DNA of 64,000 nt, taken from assembly GCA_947179325.1 (NCBI GenBank), contig CAMXAU010000001.1:1-64000 (forward strand). Reading direction: 5' to 3'. Shown here one piece after another: positions 16,982 to 25,944 of this stretch (the first letter of the stretch is position 1; each line of letters opens with the position of its first letter). Below the pieces are notes generated by a model that ran no database searches, was not told the DNA's origin, and was given only the letters and a program-made list of their open reading frames with translations. The position numbers were made by a program, and so were the translations under genes. This DNA comes from an uncultured Bacteroidales bacterium. Its GTDB lineage: Bacteria > Bacteroidota > Bacteroidia > Bacteroidales > UBA932.

Positions 16982-18067
16982 TCAGTATACAAAAGCATAT
17001 GAGAATATATCTGTTGTAATGCCGGTACCATCAGCAGATGAGCCATTGGCCCCCTCGACATACCGGTAGCCAAAAGCATAGGCGACATATTCTTTTCCAC
17101 GGACAAGAAAATTGCCATGGTCTTCCATATATGAACCGCTGTGGAGACTTGCAGCCAGATATCCCTGGCTTTTCATCACAAGCACATAATCCTGTGCAAT
17201 AGCCTTCGGAGTCCGGTATTCATCCCATATCTCCTTGGCAACCACATCACACATATATGTATCGGAATTGACAGATGGAATACATCTGATTACACTTCCG
17301 TCCATTGTGACTGTAATCTTGCAGGACGACTGGACTGCAGCCCTGGTCCTGAATTCCTTCAATGCAACAGTCCCGCTGCTCTTTCCATCCTTGGTAAGGT
17401 CAAATGCCGTAGCATAGTAGTCAGTGTCATCATTCAGGGTATAGGACACTGCTTTCATCTCCCCCACAGCAAGGAAATTGTCGAAGGTCACTCCTGGATA
17501 GATCTGTATCATATCATTTATCTGCTTCAGGCGCGCATCTATATACCCTTTTGCCCCAAGTGCATCATACTCATCCTTTGTCACAATGCCATAGAGCCAG
17601 CTTATCTGCGAATCCGGAACTACCAGGACATCTGCGCCTACTGTGGTTATATTGCTGACAGTGATCTCAAAATGCGATTCTTCTTCCCGTGCCGCGGCAT
17701 TCTGCATAACCACAAGATACACGTTTTTTGCACCATCATATGAGAAAGTCACCGTTGCAGTACGGTCTTCATTGCCTGTATTCTCCTGAATCAGGAGAAC
17801 TGCAGATGAGGATGTCACGCTACTTACTTCAACCCAGTCCTCATCGGAGGTGACCTTGGCCTTGCCACCTTCAGGGGCACCGGACAAAGTATATCCGACA
17901 CTCTGTCCTCCACCTATGGATGCAACAGTGACAATGGAGCTTGACAAAGTTATGGAAGGGCTGTACTGAGGATTATCCTCCGCTTCAATCCTGTCATTGC
18001 AGGAAGAGAAGACACCGCCTGCAAAAAGCAGGGCGACAATCAAGATATTAAGGATTCTGTAATTCAT
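16982..18067 (-). CDS. BACON-domain surface lipoprotein (last gene of five-gene operon)
   Basis: This 361-residue protein has a lipobox in LLFAGGVFSSC, then a BACON-type domain of about 90 residues (TSDEDWVEVSS, ending in the ATVTFSYDGAKNVYLVVMQNA pattern). Two further regions follow (about 130-240 and 245-361) with recurring YYATAFDLTKDG and YVAYAFGYR phrases. The upstream gene product has the same phrases, so the two are paralogues. BACON domains in gut Bacteroidota are thought to bind carbohydrate or mucin, or act as spacers. The start codon overlaps the upstream stop (TAATG at 18065-18069), which points to translational coupling. Confidence 0.8.
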   Translation of the reverse strand: MNYRILNILIVALLFAGGVFSSCNDRIEAEDNPQYSPSITLSSSIVTVASIGGGQSVGYTLSGAPEGGKAKVTSDEDWVEVSSVTSSSAVLLIQENTGNEDRTATVTFSYDGAKNVYLVVMQNAAAREEESHFEITVSNITTVGADVLVVPDSQISWLYGIVTKDEYDALGAKGYIDARLKQINDMIQIYPGVTFDNFLAVGEMKAVSYTLNDDTDYYATAFDLTKDGKSSGTVALKEFRTRAAVQSSCKITVTMDGSVIRCIPSVNSDTYMCDVVAKEIWDEYRTPKAIAQDYVLVMKSQGYLAASLHSGSYMEDHGNFLVRGKEYVAYAFGYRYVEGANGSSADGTGITTDIFSYAFVY

Positions 18068-19284
18068 TATCTGTCAATATTAGGATTAAGGGAAAGGCGA
18101 CGGGCGGACGGTGCCACCGAACAGGCAGCGACACCGGAAGTCACAGATGATGCCTCATCATACCGGAAATGCAGATATGACACATCAGTTGTAATCTCCC
18201 CTTTCTGGGCATCGTATCCAAAAGCATAGGCAACATAATTGCCTGAAGTGAAATTGGATTCCGCTCCATAATTTATGGAAACCGAGCCTTTGTACATCCA
18301 GCTGGTGACACTATATCCCTCGTCAAAGACCCATTCAAGGAAGTCCATGGCATTAGCCATAGGATCCCCTCCATAATAGTCCCATGTCGAAAGCTCCACT
18401 ACGTCAAGTATGTAAGCTATGGACGGATTCTTAGGCACAACACTGACAACACCTCCATCCACAGTTATGGCAAAATCATCAGAAGACTCCGGCACAGGAA
18501 GCGTCCTGAATTTCTCCTTGAAAATCTTGCCGCTGCCCGTACCGGAGAGTGACATGTCAAAGACGAGGACATAATATTCTGTCTCCGGGGAAAGTTCACT
18601 AAGATAGGCATTATAATAGCCTACCTGCAGAAAGTCTTTATAGGAACATGTCACACCCATAGAACCGAAAGACAGATTCCAGGACTCGATATCGCGGTCA
18701 AGGCTGTTCTTTGCGGCAGCAATAATGTCATCATCCGACTCGAAAGCATTGTATGCCTCCACAGGTATCAGTCCGACATAGTAATACGTGTCTGTATACA
18801 CCGGCCTTACGGAAAGCCCTGCTTCATTGTATTTTATACCTGAGACAACTATCTCGAAGCTCTGCCTTGCATTGGGCTTGTAGTATGGATTTGACCCCTG
18901 GAGAATATTCACATAGGCTTCCTTCGCACCCTGGCAGGACAAGGTAACAGTTACTGTCCTGTCCGTATCAGACTGATTTTCCGGCAGAACGACAACAGCT
19001 GACTCCGGAGTGACATCCACAACCTGGACATCGTCCTCTGACACCATAATCTGCGGCACCTCTCCGGCACTGTCTCCTTCAATGCCATATGTAATTGTCA
19101 CTTCGGATGAATTATAGTCCAGGGTGACAAGCTTTGATGAAGTGACCTTTATCTCAGATACCACTTGCTGCCCTTGCGCAATATTCCCGTCATCTTCAAT
19201 TTTAGAGCATGCCGCCCAGGCCACAAGCGATGCAGCCAGGACAGCAGCTCCTGTAAAAAATCTCCTCATTCCTCTATGATTCAA
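18067..19284 (-). CDS. BACON-domain surface lipoprotein, paralogue of the next gene
   Basis: The product has 405 residues with a lipobox at LAASLVAWAAC, followed by a BACON-like domain (VSEDDVQVVDVTPESAVVVLPEN, then VTLSCQGAKEAYVNILQGS). C-terminal to it are the same two modules as in the downstream paralogue (YYVLVFDMSLSGTG and YVAYAFGYDA). An Arg/Ser-rich tail (SVAPSARRLSLNPNIDR) is unusual for the set. The start codon directly follows the stop of the upstream gene with no spacer, and the stop overlaps the next start. It is therefore an internal member of a compact surface-lipoprotein operon. Confidence 0.8.
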   Translation of the reverse strand: MNHRGMRRFFTGAAVLAASLVAWAACSKIEDDGNIAQGQQVVSEIKVTSSKLVTLDYNSSEVTITYGIEGDSAGEVPQIMVSEDDVQVVDVTPESAVVVLPENQSDTDRTVTVTLSCQGAKEAYVNILQGSNPYYKPNARQSFEIVVSGIKYNEAGLSVRPVYTDTYYYVGLIPVEAYNAFESDDDIIAAAKNSLDRDIESWNLSFGSMGVTCSYKDFLQVGYYNAYLSELSPETEYYVLVFDMSLSGTGSGKIFKEKFRTLPVPESSDDFAITVDGGVVSVVPKNPSIAYILDVVELSTWDYYGGDPMANAMDFLEWVFDEGYSVTSWMYKGSVSINYGAESNFTSGNYVAYAFGYDAQKGEITTDVSYLHFRYDEASSVTSGVAACSVAPSARRLSLNPNIDR

Positions 19285-21570
19285 TTATTCTCCGACAAAT
19301 ATTATTTCTATGGAAGTGAATGTCACCTTATCTGCAGTAATGAGCTTGAACCACATATAGTCCTCGTCTTCATTCTCTATCACGGATGTATAGACAGCAT
19401 TCTCAGATGCCGATGAACCGGCAAGATTGCTTGACCATGTATTCCCATCTTTACTCAGCTTCAGGTTGTATCCGCTGTATGACGATGTCCCGACAGCCTT
19501 GTTTGCAACCATAGTCAGGCTGGAAATATATCCCAGAGGCTCTGTAGCCCTTATTACTCCCTGTGAAGACTCGCTATATCCTGATTTCGTGGTAATGTAT
19601 TCACCTACTGTATCATAGTAGATATTGGAGAATGACACAGGCACAACTATAGTCTTTCCGCTTCCGTCGGTTGCCACAGCTGTAATTTCAGACACGAAAG
19701 ACAAAGCCGTTGTAGCAGACAATGTTCCTGTATAGGACTCTGCCGCAGCTTCAAGGTCAGCCTCAACACTCTTTGCATCGATGGACAGCCTGTATTCTAC
19801 AGCCACAGCACTTGCCTGCTTGACATCTATTACTGCCGTAGATTCTCCAAGCCCTTCTGCAGTCACTGTGATTGTTGCTGTCCTCTTTCCACCTGTATTC
19901 TCAGAAACGCTATATGAAATCATGCCGTCTGCATATGAAGCAGATACCCAGTCCTCGGAAACAGCCACAGATGGTTCCCCGTCAGCCAGGAAGAGGTCAC
20001 AGGATATTTCACCTGCAGAAGCCTCGGCGCCAACCTTTACGGCATTTGCACCAAGGGCAATGCCTGGCCGTGAATTAAGGGTGATCTCACCGATAAATGC
20101 GCGTGCTGAAGTGTTGCTGAAATTGTCCCAGACAAGTTTCAGCCTGCCATAAGATGCCGATTCTGGGACACTGAAATAAAGATTCTGTCCCGCCACATTT
20201 GCTGTTGTCCCGGAAAGCCTGACAGCCGGTGCGACAGCAGTCTCTTTTCCAGACTTGTCTACAATATATGCCGTAATGTCACAGGCTGCGTCATTGGTAT
20301 ATATGCCTGTATTGACCATGAGGTTCTTCACACCATTGAAGGCAGCAGCAGACTCAAGCACTATACTTCCACCTGTCAGCACTGAATTAGAAAGAATCTG
20401 GACATTTGATGTATTGGATGGATAGTTGGAGTTGGTCTGGCCAGGATATGAGACAGCAAACACCATCTTGTCAACCCCAGGAAGAGTACCCCATTCCTTT
20501 TCTTTTACGGAAGAAGACATGAATGCACTGTAGCCGCCAGCAACCGTATTATGCTGCCACATCACATCTCCTGAAAGGTCTACATCATGAGAGACGACAA
20601 CATCGGCTGACTTGAAATTGACCGTAGGGCTGGCAATCTCTGAGCGTCTTATGACAAGTCCCTGACGCTCGAACAGGAAGTCTGCCGCATTTGTCTTCAC
20701 CGTGATTGTCACATCGAATGTACCTGGATTGGCAACAAACCATGCCTTGTAATCCTTCACAGTAGTATTCCCGTCGCCAGAAAGGTAGATGTCATGCAGT
20801 GAAGTTGCAGGGACAACCGCGAAATCCGGATCTGAGACCTCCTTCGTCAAGTCTACGTAATATGTTCCTATGAAGTCCTTGTTGGAACCTGTGGCAGAAA
20901 TAACAACCTGCTTTACGACCTGGTCCCCATACTCCTCAGGAATGCCTGCAAATGAGATGCATCCGAATCCGAAGAGATGTGCAAATTCAATTGTCTCGCT
21001 CTGTGAACTGGTATATTCTTTATATTTATCATCATACGTATAGTCAGAAGTTGAGACAGACGTCGGCTTTATGAGCATGACATCCTGGTCTCCTGCCCAT
21101 GATGCCTGGGTTGAAGCCTGGTCTGCCTTCAATGTAACCCTTGCCTTTGCAAGATTTGAATCAGTCTCGGAATACAGGGATGATTTCGGATAGACACCAT
21201 ATATGGTATAGATGCCACTCCACTCATCCTCCACAATACTGTACAGGCTGCCCTTGAACTGCGGTTCCTCTGCAGCTGCATCCACTATGCTGAATGAAGA
21301 GAAATACTGAGATGCCTCATAGCCGGCCCTGCTTGCGACCTTCACTGGACTGCCTGTCTCAGGATTGACTGCAGCAACCCACAGGTTATCCCCTGAAACC
21401 CACCTGATCTGGCTTCCGCCTTCATAGACAACCTTTGTCTGCGGTGCCGCAACCTGGAGAGTCATGCAGAAATCGACGCCTTCAGCATTTTCAGCGGGAG
21501 TGTAATCAGCCGTCTTGGCACACCCTGCCAGGACGGCGAGTACTGATATTGCATATATGATCTTTTTCAT
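19285..21570 (-). CDS. Fimbrillin-like lipoprotein with BACON-type domain
   Basis: The protein has 761 residues and starts MKKIIYAISVLAVLAGC. Residues 25-330 resemble the fimbrillin (FimA/Mfa1-like) superfamily: TKVVYEGGSQIRWVSGDNLWV, then IYTIYGVYPKSS and FAHLFGFGCISF. A discoidin-like beta region follows (WQHNTVAGGYSAFM). Residues 500-590 form a BACON domain (VSEDWVSASYADGMISYSVSEN, TITVTAEGLGESTAVIDVKQAS). The last 170 residues are another beta module. Such proteins are pilus tips or surface adhesins in Bacteroidales; which role applies here is not visible. It is followed without spacer by the next gene. Confidence 0.75.
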   Translation of the reverse strand: MKKIIYAISVLAVLAGCAKTADYTPAENAEGVDFCMTLQVAAPQTKVVYEGGSQIRWVSGDNLWVAAVNPETGSPVKVASRAGYEASQYFSSFSIVDAAAEEPQFKGSLYSIVEDEWSGIYTIYGVYPKSSLYSETDSNLAKARVTLKADQASTQASWAGDQDVMLIKPTSVSTSDYTYDDKYKEYTSSQSETIEFAHLFGFGCISFAGIPEEYGDQVVKQVVISATGSNKDFIGTYYVDLTKEVSDPDFAVVPATSLHDIYLSGDGNTTVKDYKAWFVANPGTFDVTITVKTNAADFLFERQGLVIRRSEIASPTVNFKSADVVVSHDVDLSGDVMWQHNTVAGGYSAFMSSSVKEKEWGTLPGVDKMVFAVSYPGQTNSNYPSNTSNVQILSNSVLTGGSIVLESAAAFNGVKNLMVNTGIYTNDAACDITAYIVDKSGKETAVAPAVRLSGTTANVAGQNLYFSVPESASYGRLKLVWDNFSNTSARAFIGEITLNSRPGIALGANAVKVGAEASAGEISCDLFLADGEPSVAVSEDWVSASYADGMISYSVSENTGGKRTATITVTAEGLGESTAVIDVKQASAVAVEYRLSIDAKSVEADLEAAAESYTGTLSATTALSFVSEITAVATDGSGKTIVVPVSFSNIYYDTVGEYITTKSGYSESSQGVIRATEPLGYISSLTMVANKAVGTSSYSGYNLKLSKDGNTWSSNLAGSSASENAVYTSVIENEDEDYMWFKLITADKVTFTSIEIIFVGE

Positions 21571-21590
21571 TTTTTACAGATTTAGAAGTG

Positions 21591-22511
21591 TTACCAATTG
21601 ATATATTCATCATCATTCCCTATCCAGATGATGCTTCCGAAAATACCGTAGGCATCCTCATTCACGTCAAACACCACATACTGGGAAAAAGATGCGCCAT
21701 CACTGTTCCTTACAGCCTTGACAATGACATAGCCCTTTGAAAGGGATTCCGGGGCAGTCACCCTGACTGTACATCCGGCTTCATCCACCGATGCCGTATA
21801 ATACTGTGCCTCAGCCACAACATGGGTAGTCTCATCCGCACCTGTAAGGACATATCCGAATTCTGTTGTCTTTCCTGCCTCGATTCTCACTTTGTCAGTC
21901 ACGAGCTTCAGGGCAAGTCCTGCCTTTGTCTTCGGTATCCTGATTTCCATGTCATCCCCTATAGTAAAGATATATTCTGTATCGGTCTCAGACACCGTTA
22001 TGGCCGGTCCCACCTCTGTGACTGCAGCACCGACGTCATCCCAGGTCCCGCCATTGTCATATGAGACAAACCACTTGCCGTCCTCCACCTTGAATTCCGG
22101 AGTCACTCCGTCCCTGCCATCAGAGCCATCATTTCCGGCAACCGGAACATAGTCGCTACCGTTTTTCAGTGGAGTTCCATTTACAGTCCAGCAGAGCACT
22201 CCACCGATTTCAGTGACACCTATGACCGGGGTCGAGCCATCAGCACCGTCAACACCATTGGAGATAGTGGCAACAGTCCCGTCACTGAAATTTATTACAT
22301 AGCCATCATCTGTGGACCTTACAGAATTGATTGTAACTGCCGAGTTCCCTGCAGCCACAAGTTTCTCTATTGCATCCACATTTGCCTGGACTTTAGCCTC
22401 AAGGGCCGCTACACGTGCCTCAAGGGAATCTACACGCTCCTTAAGAGCGTCATTGCAGGAGCATACCATCACAATGGCAGCCGCTGCAAGCACTTTAATG
22501 CTTGTTCTCAT
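21591..22511 (-). CDS. DUF4988-like lipoprotein with N-terminal coiled coil
   Basis: This 306-residue protein has a lipobox at AAIVMVCSC. A heptad coiled coil follows (LKERVDSLEARVAALEAKV), then glycine-rich collagen-like turns (GVDGADGSTPVIGV, GNDGSDGRDGVTPEF) and strands such as GKWFVSYDNGGTWDDVG. This layout is the one seen in DUF4988 / PL29 N-terminal-type domains of Bacteroidales. It suggests a trimeric stalk that displays the C-terminal beta domain (residues 200-306). There is no catalytic signature. Its position, 20 bp before the fimbrillin-like gene and 28 bp after the BIG2 gene, places it in the same transcript. Confidence 0.75.
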   Translation of the reverse strand: MRTSIKVLAAAAIVMVCSCNDALKERVDSLEARVAALEAKVQANVDAIEKLVAAGNSAVTINSVRSTDDGYVINFSDGTVATISNGVDGADGSTPVIGVTEIGGVLCWTVNGTPLKNGSDYVPVAGNDGSDGRDGVTPEFKVEDGKWFVSYDNGGTWDDVGAAVTEVGPAITVSETDTEYIFTIGDDMEIRIPKTKAGLALKLVTDKVRIEAGKTTEFGYVLTGADETTHVVAEAQYYTASVDEAGCTVRVTAPESLSKGYVIVKAVRNSDGASFSQYVVFDVNEDAYGIFGSIIWIGNDDEYINW

Positions 22512-22539
22512 GTCTATTGATATTTGTTAAACCGTTGTA

Positions 22540-24255
22540 TCAGAATGCAAGTATAGGGCGTGCCACATTAGGGCTGTTGACCCATTCGCAGCCGGTCCAG
22601 AAATAACCGTCCAGACCTATTTCAAATCCACATGCCACACCGTCAGCGTCATCGTAGAGGGTTGAGCACCACAGGAAACAGGTGTTCTGCTGCTTGCCTG
22701 CGAGAACAGGAGGGACAAGCTCTTCTTTCTGGCTATCCGCAACAAGGCTGATTGTACTGTTGAATTTTGCTATGACATCATAGGAGACACGGAACTTGTC
22801 ATTATAATATGTTATGTCATATCCATAGGTGCGCAGACCAAGAAGATATTCTGCGACCTCCTCTCCGCATAGGTTTGCCATCATGTCCCACATCTGCCCT
22901 GTAGACGGAAGATACCACCCGCTGGTCCCGGCCGGGGCACTTGGACTGAAATCAGTCGTGACCCAGTCAAATGCCGGAATCTGGTCCAGCCTGCCGGCAT
23001 ACATTTCAACGGCGGCAAGCGTCTCTACATAACCGTTCAGGTCTGAATACCATGATGAACCCAGTTTCTTCCCGTTCATGAAACTGATTCCTTCATCAAT
23101 GGAATACATTGTCTCTGTACTGCCCGGAGCATGTGCACTCTTGGTACATACCACATAGCCATGTGTAAATCCATTTTCCTTGTCAACAGAATGCATCCTT
23201 GACTGGTCCGTCTGGAATACAATCCCGATTACGGTCTTTCCCTCTACCGGAGCCGGCTTGACATCTGCCCAGACCGGATTGGTCCCGTCACCATTTATGC
23301 TGATCAGTCCACCATCGCTCCATGTGCCGTCTGAATAATAATAATCACCGACCTTGGGGTCCTCCAGCACAACCTGGACAGGATTGACTGTTATCTCACA
23401 TGTTGCGGCAAGTCCTTCGATTGAAGCTGTTATGATTGTAGTTCCTTCTGAAAGTGCAGTGACTTTTCCGTTGACAATGTCATCATCAGGACTTCCGTCA
23501 ATACATTCGACTGAAGCGACAGCGGAATTGCTTGAGTTCCATTTGACATCCTTGAATGTAACATTGGAGGGAGCAACCATTGCTGTAAGCATTATAGTCT
23601 CATTGACAGAAAGTTCAGCCTTAATGATATCCAATGTAATGGATTGTGCATATACATTTGAGACTGTAACTACACAGCTTGCTGACTTTCCGGCACATTT
23701 TGCAGTTATAGTTGCTGTACCCTCTGAAAGAGCCTTGACATCACCGAGCACGACTGAGGCCACATCCGGATTGTCTGAAGTCCAGGATATTGACGGGTCT
23801 GTGATATCTTCAGGCTCGACAGTGGCAACAAGTGTTTCCGTATCACCCACATTAAGTTCAAGTGAAGTCCTGTCAAGGGAAACGGATTCAGCTTCTTTTG
23901 CGACAACCTCAACAATGCATTTCTCTATGATATTGTCAATGACAGCAATGATGGTTGTCCTGCCTAAAGAATTTCCATCTACACGGATTACAGAGATTGC
24001 CTCAGTCTCCGTGAACGAGGCAATTTCAGAGTCGGCTGATTCCCAGATAAGCTCCCCTGCCTTCGATTCCGGATATACGGTTGCACGAAGTTCAGCAGAC
24101 TCGCCGATTACAATTGAAAGTTCCTTTTCTGAAAGTTCAACAGATGTAGGTATATCTACCGGTATACCTCCTCCATCAGTTTCCGCATCATCAGTACATG
24201 AGAATGCGAGCGACATTGCCGCAAAGCCTAACAAGGCAAAAAAGATTCGTTTCAT
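22540..24255 (-). CDS. Surface lipoprotein with three BIG2 Ig-like domains (first gene of operon)
   Basis: Starting at the ATG at 24255 gives 571 residues with the signal MKRIFFALLGFAAMSLAFSC. Three bacterial Ig-like (BIG2) domains follow at about 35-115, 120-200 and 205-295. Each has the pattern LSV-GE-L-ATV-P, then W-S-N--VASV, then ALSEGTATITA. The rest (300-571) is a globular module with YYYSDGTWSDGG, TVIGIVFQTDQSRM and WYLPSTGQMWDM. The last phrases recall the FISUMP/DUF1566 fold used in surface proteins. BIG2 repeats act as rigid stalks or adhesin modules. It is the first gene of a five-gene operon; the 127 bp upstream presumably hold the promoter. Confidence 0.8.
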   Translation of the reverse strand: MKRIFFALLGFAAMSLAFSCTDDAETDGGGIPVDIPTSVELSEKELSIVIGESAELRATVYPESKAGELIWESADSEIASFTETEAISVIRVDGNSLGRTTIIAVIDNIIEKCIVEVVAKEAESVSLDRTSLELNVGDTETLVATVEPEDITDPSISWTSDNPDVASVVLGDVKALSEGTATITAKCAGKSASCVVTVSNVYAQSITLDIIKAELSVNETIMLTAMVAPSNVTFKDVKWNSSNSAVASVECIDGSPDDDIVNGKVTALSEGTTIITASIEGLAATCEITVNPVQVVLEDPKVGDYYYSDGTWSDGGLISINGDGTNPVWADVKPAPVEGKTVIGIVFQTDQSRMHSVDKENGFTHGYVVCTKSAHAPGSTETMYSIDEGISFMNGKKLGSSWYSDLNGYVETLAAVEMYAGRLDQIPAFDWVTTDFSPSAPAGTSGWYLPSTGQMWDMMANLCGEEVAEYLLGLRTYGYDITYYNDKFRVSYDVIAKFNSTISLVADSQKEELVPPVLAGKQQNTCFLWCSTLYDDADGVACGFEIGLDGYFWTGCEWVNSPNVARPILAF

Positions 24256-24382
24256 ATACAAAATTTGAAAAGTTGTTTCAACTTGGGGGTTTCACAAACT
24301 TCGTATATTTTTTAGTAAAATCCAACATTTTTGCCCAAAAACAGCATTCTACATCACTGTACTGCATTTTTCATCCATAGCC
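24256..24382. promoter_or_regulatory. Upstream region of the lipoprotein operon
   Basis: This A/T-rich spacer contains the near-palindrome TTTTTGGGCAAAAAT on the minus strand (24327-24341). A similar word, ATTTTTGGGTAAAAAT (37402-37417), occurs before the unrelated lipoprotein cluster at 37432. No consensus -7 box is clear to me. Confidence 0.3.
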
Positions 24383-25942
24383 CTAAAGGGCAGGGATAGC
24401 CTTGTCAAGATACTCAAAACGACTGCAATAGGAGGTCTTCATCCTCTCCACAGCCTGCCTCCACTCCATCGACTCATCGCAATTGACTACAATGTTTATT
24501 TTCCACATGTCCCCGTTCTTCCGGGCAGACTCTTCATACATTGCAGCCTGGGAGTCTATAAAATCAGGAATACCCTTGAAATCATCCCTGGATTCCGCCC
24601 ATTTCTCTTTCACCCTCCTGACAAAGGCGGGATCCCTGAAAAGCCCCTCATACCATATCGTATTGCTGTCAAGGAAAGAAGCGGAAGACGGGACAAAGGT
24701 ACCCCAGTCGAAATCCCACACAGGGCCTGCCTTCAGCTTGCCTCCCCTGTCCTTGTTCATGAATGAACTTTTGGGATGCTTCGGCTCCGTGTTACCGGAG
24801 AGTTCATAGACAAACCACCAGTCAATGAATGAATCCGTATCTATATAATCCATATACCTCGAGTCAGGAACGTAACCACTGAAAATATATGCCTCAGCCT
24901 GGTTGAAATAATTCTGCATATATTCAAACTGCTGCTTCACAAGCACATCTTCATCCGGGTCCTTGAACATTACAGGAAGATACCTGTACCTCGACCTGAA
25001 CTTGTTGACCTCATCATAGTATGAGTCAAGCTCAAGAAGATAGCCGCCCGTGACATTCTCCCCATCAATGTCTGAAGATGTCATCTCGGTGATATTCACC
25101 CTGTTATTGTCAATCTTGACATGTTCACACAGATAATATGCCCCCTGGTGCTTTCCATTAAGCACCAGGTCAACAAAACGGCCGTCCGGTGTCCATTCAA
25201 GTGACTTTGTCCTCCTGGAAATCTCAAATGCCACGACATTCCTGAGCATCGTGCGGTCCATCCAGTTGGCAAGCAGGCACCATCTCTTGTGCTTGCTCAT
25301 CCCGAGCACCTTCTGCTTAGTCTCCAGCTTAAGGTTATATGGTTTCTTGGGATATCCCCATGTAGAATTGCCCCTTCCCCTTATGGATGTAGCCCCCAGA
25401 GAATCAACCTGCCCGTCAAGGTTGCAGATATTTATGGAGGCGCCAGCAAGCCAGTTCTCCTTGCTGTCTATCGTGGCCTTGCCCGGGGTTGTGACATAGA
25501 CAACCGGGACATCAGAAGCGAACCTTACAGAGACAGTATATTCAGCGGAAACGCCTTCCTCTGAAACCAGGACATATCTGACAGGCTGTGAGAAATCATT
25601 GACCGTAATCCCGGAAACCTGTCTTTTCCCGCCGACAGACACTTCAGCAGCATCTGTACTGAATGTTGCCTTCAGGCTGCTGATATCCCCGCCATAGGCA
25701 TACTGCACGGACACATGGCCATCACCGATATCCGTAGACAGGGACTTGATGCTGCCCGAAGAACTGGACAATGAGAACTCGCTGAACACAGGGGCCTCCT
25801 TCCCTGGCTCCTCCACAGGAGGATTATCTGTGGAAGACCCATTGCCGGAAGCGCTTCCACCCTCATCCAGATGGGTACAAGACGAAATTGCCAGCACCGC
25901 AAACGCGGCGCTGGCAATATATATGACAGTATGTATTTTCAT
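24383..25942 (-). CDS. CotH-like kinase family lipoprotein
   Basis: The ATG at 25942 gives 519 residues with signal MKIHTVIYIASAAFAVLAISSC. Residues 45-160 contain an Ig-like beta region (VPVVYVTTPGKATI). The CotH domain follows: SIRGRGNSTWGYPKKPYNLKLE, then HKRWCLLANWMDRTMLRN, WTPDGRFVDLVLNGKHQGAYYLCEHVKI, and GPVWDFDWGTF, whose Asp residues resemble the atypical kinase metal site. CotH proteins phosphorylate spore-coat proteins in Bacillus; in Bacteroidota they are surface lipoproteins of unknown target. I chose this start because it clears the upstream stop (25945-25947) by two bases. The next in-frame ATG upstream would overlap that gene. Confidence 0.85.
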   Translation of the reverse strand: MKIHTVIYIASAAFAVLAISSCTHLDEGGSASGNGSSTDNPPVEEPGKEAPVFSEFSLSSSSGSIKSLSTDIGDGHVSVQYAYGGDISSLKATFSTDAAEVSVGGKRQVSGITVNDFSQPVRYVLVSEEGVSAEYTVSVRFASDVPVVYVTTPGKATIDSKENWLAGASINICNLDGQVDSLGATSIRGRGNSTWGYPKKPYNLKLETKQKVLGMSKHKRWCLLANWMDRTMLRNVVAFEISRRTKSLEWTPDGRFVDLVLNGKHQGAYYLCEHVKIDNNRVNITEMTSSDIDGENVTGGYLLELDSYYDEVNKFRSRYRYLPVMFKDPDEDVLVKQQFEYMQNYFNQAEAYIFSGYVPDSRYMDYIDTDSFIDWWFVYELSGNTEPKHPKSSFMNKDRGGKLKAGPVWDFDWGTFVPSSASFLDSNTIWYEGLFRDPAFVRRVKEKWAESRDDFKGIPDFIDSQAAMYEESARKNGDMWKINIVVNCDESMEWRQAVERMKTSYCSRFEYLDKAIPAL

Positions 25943-25944
25943 GA

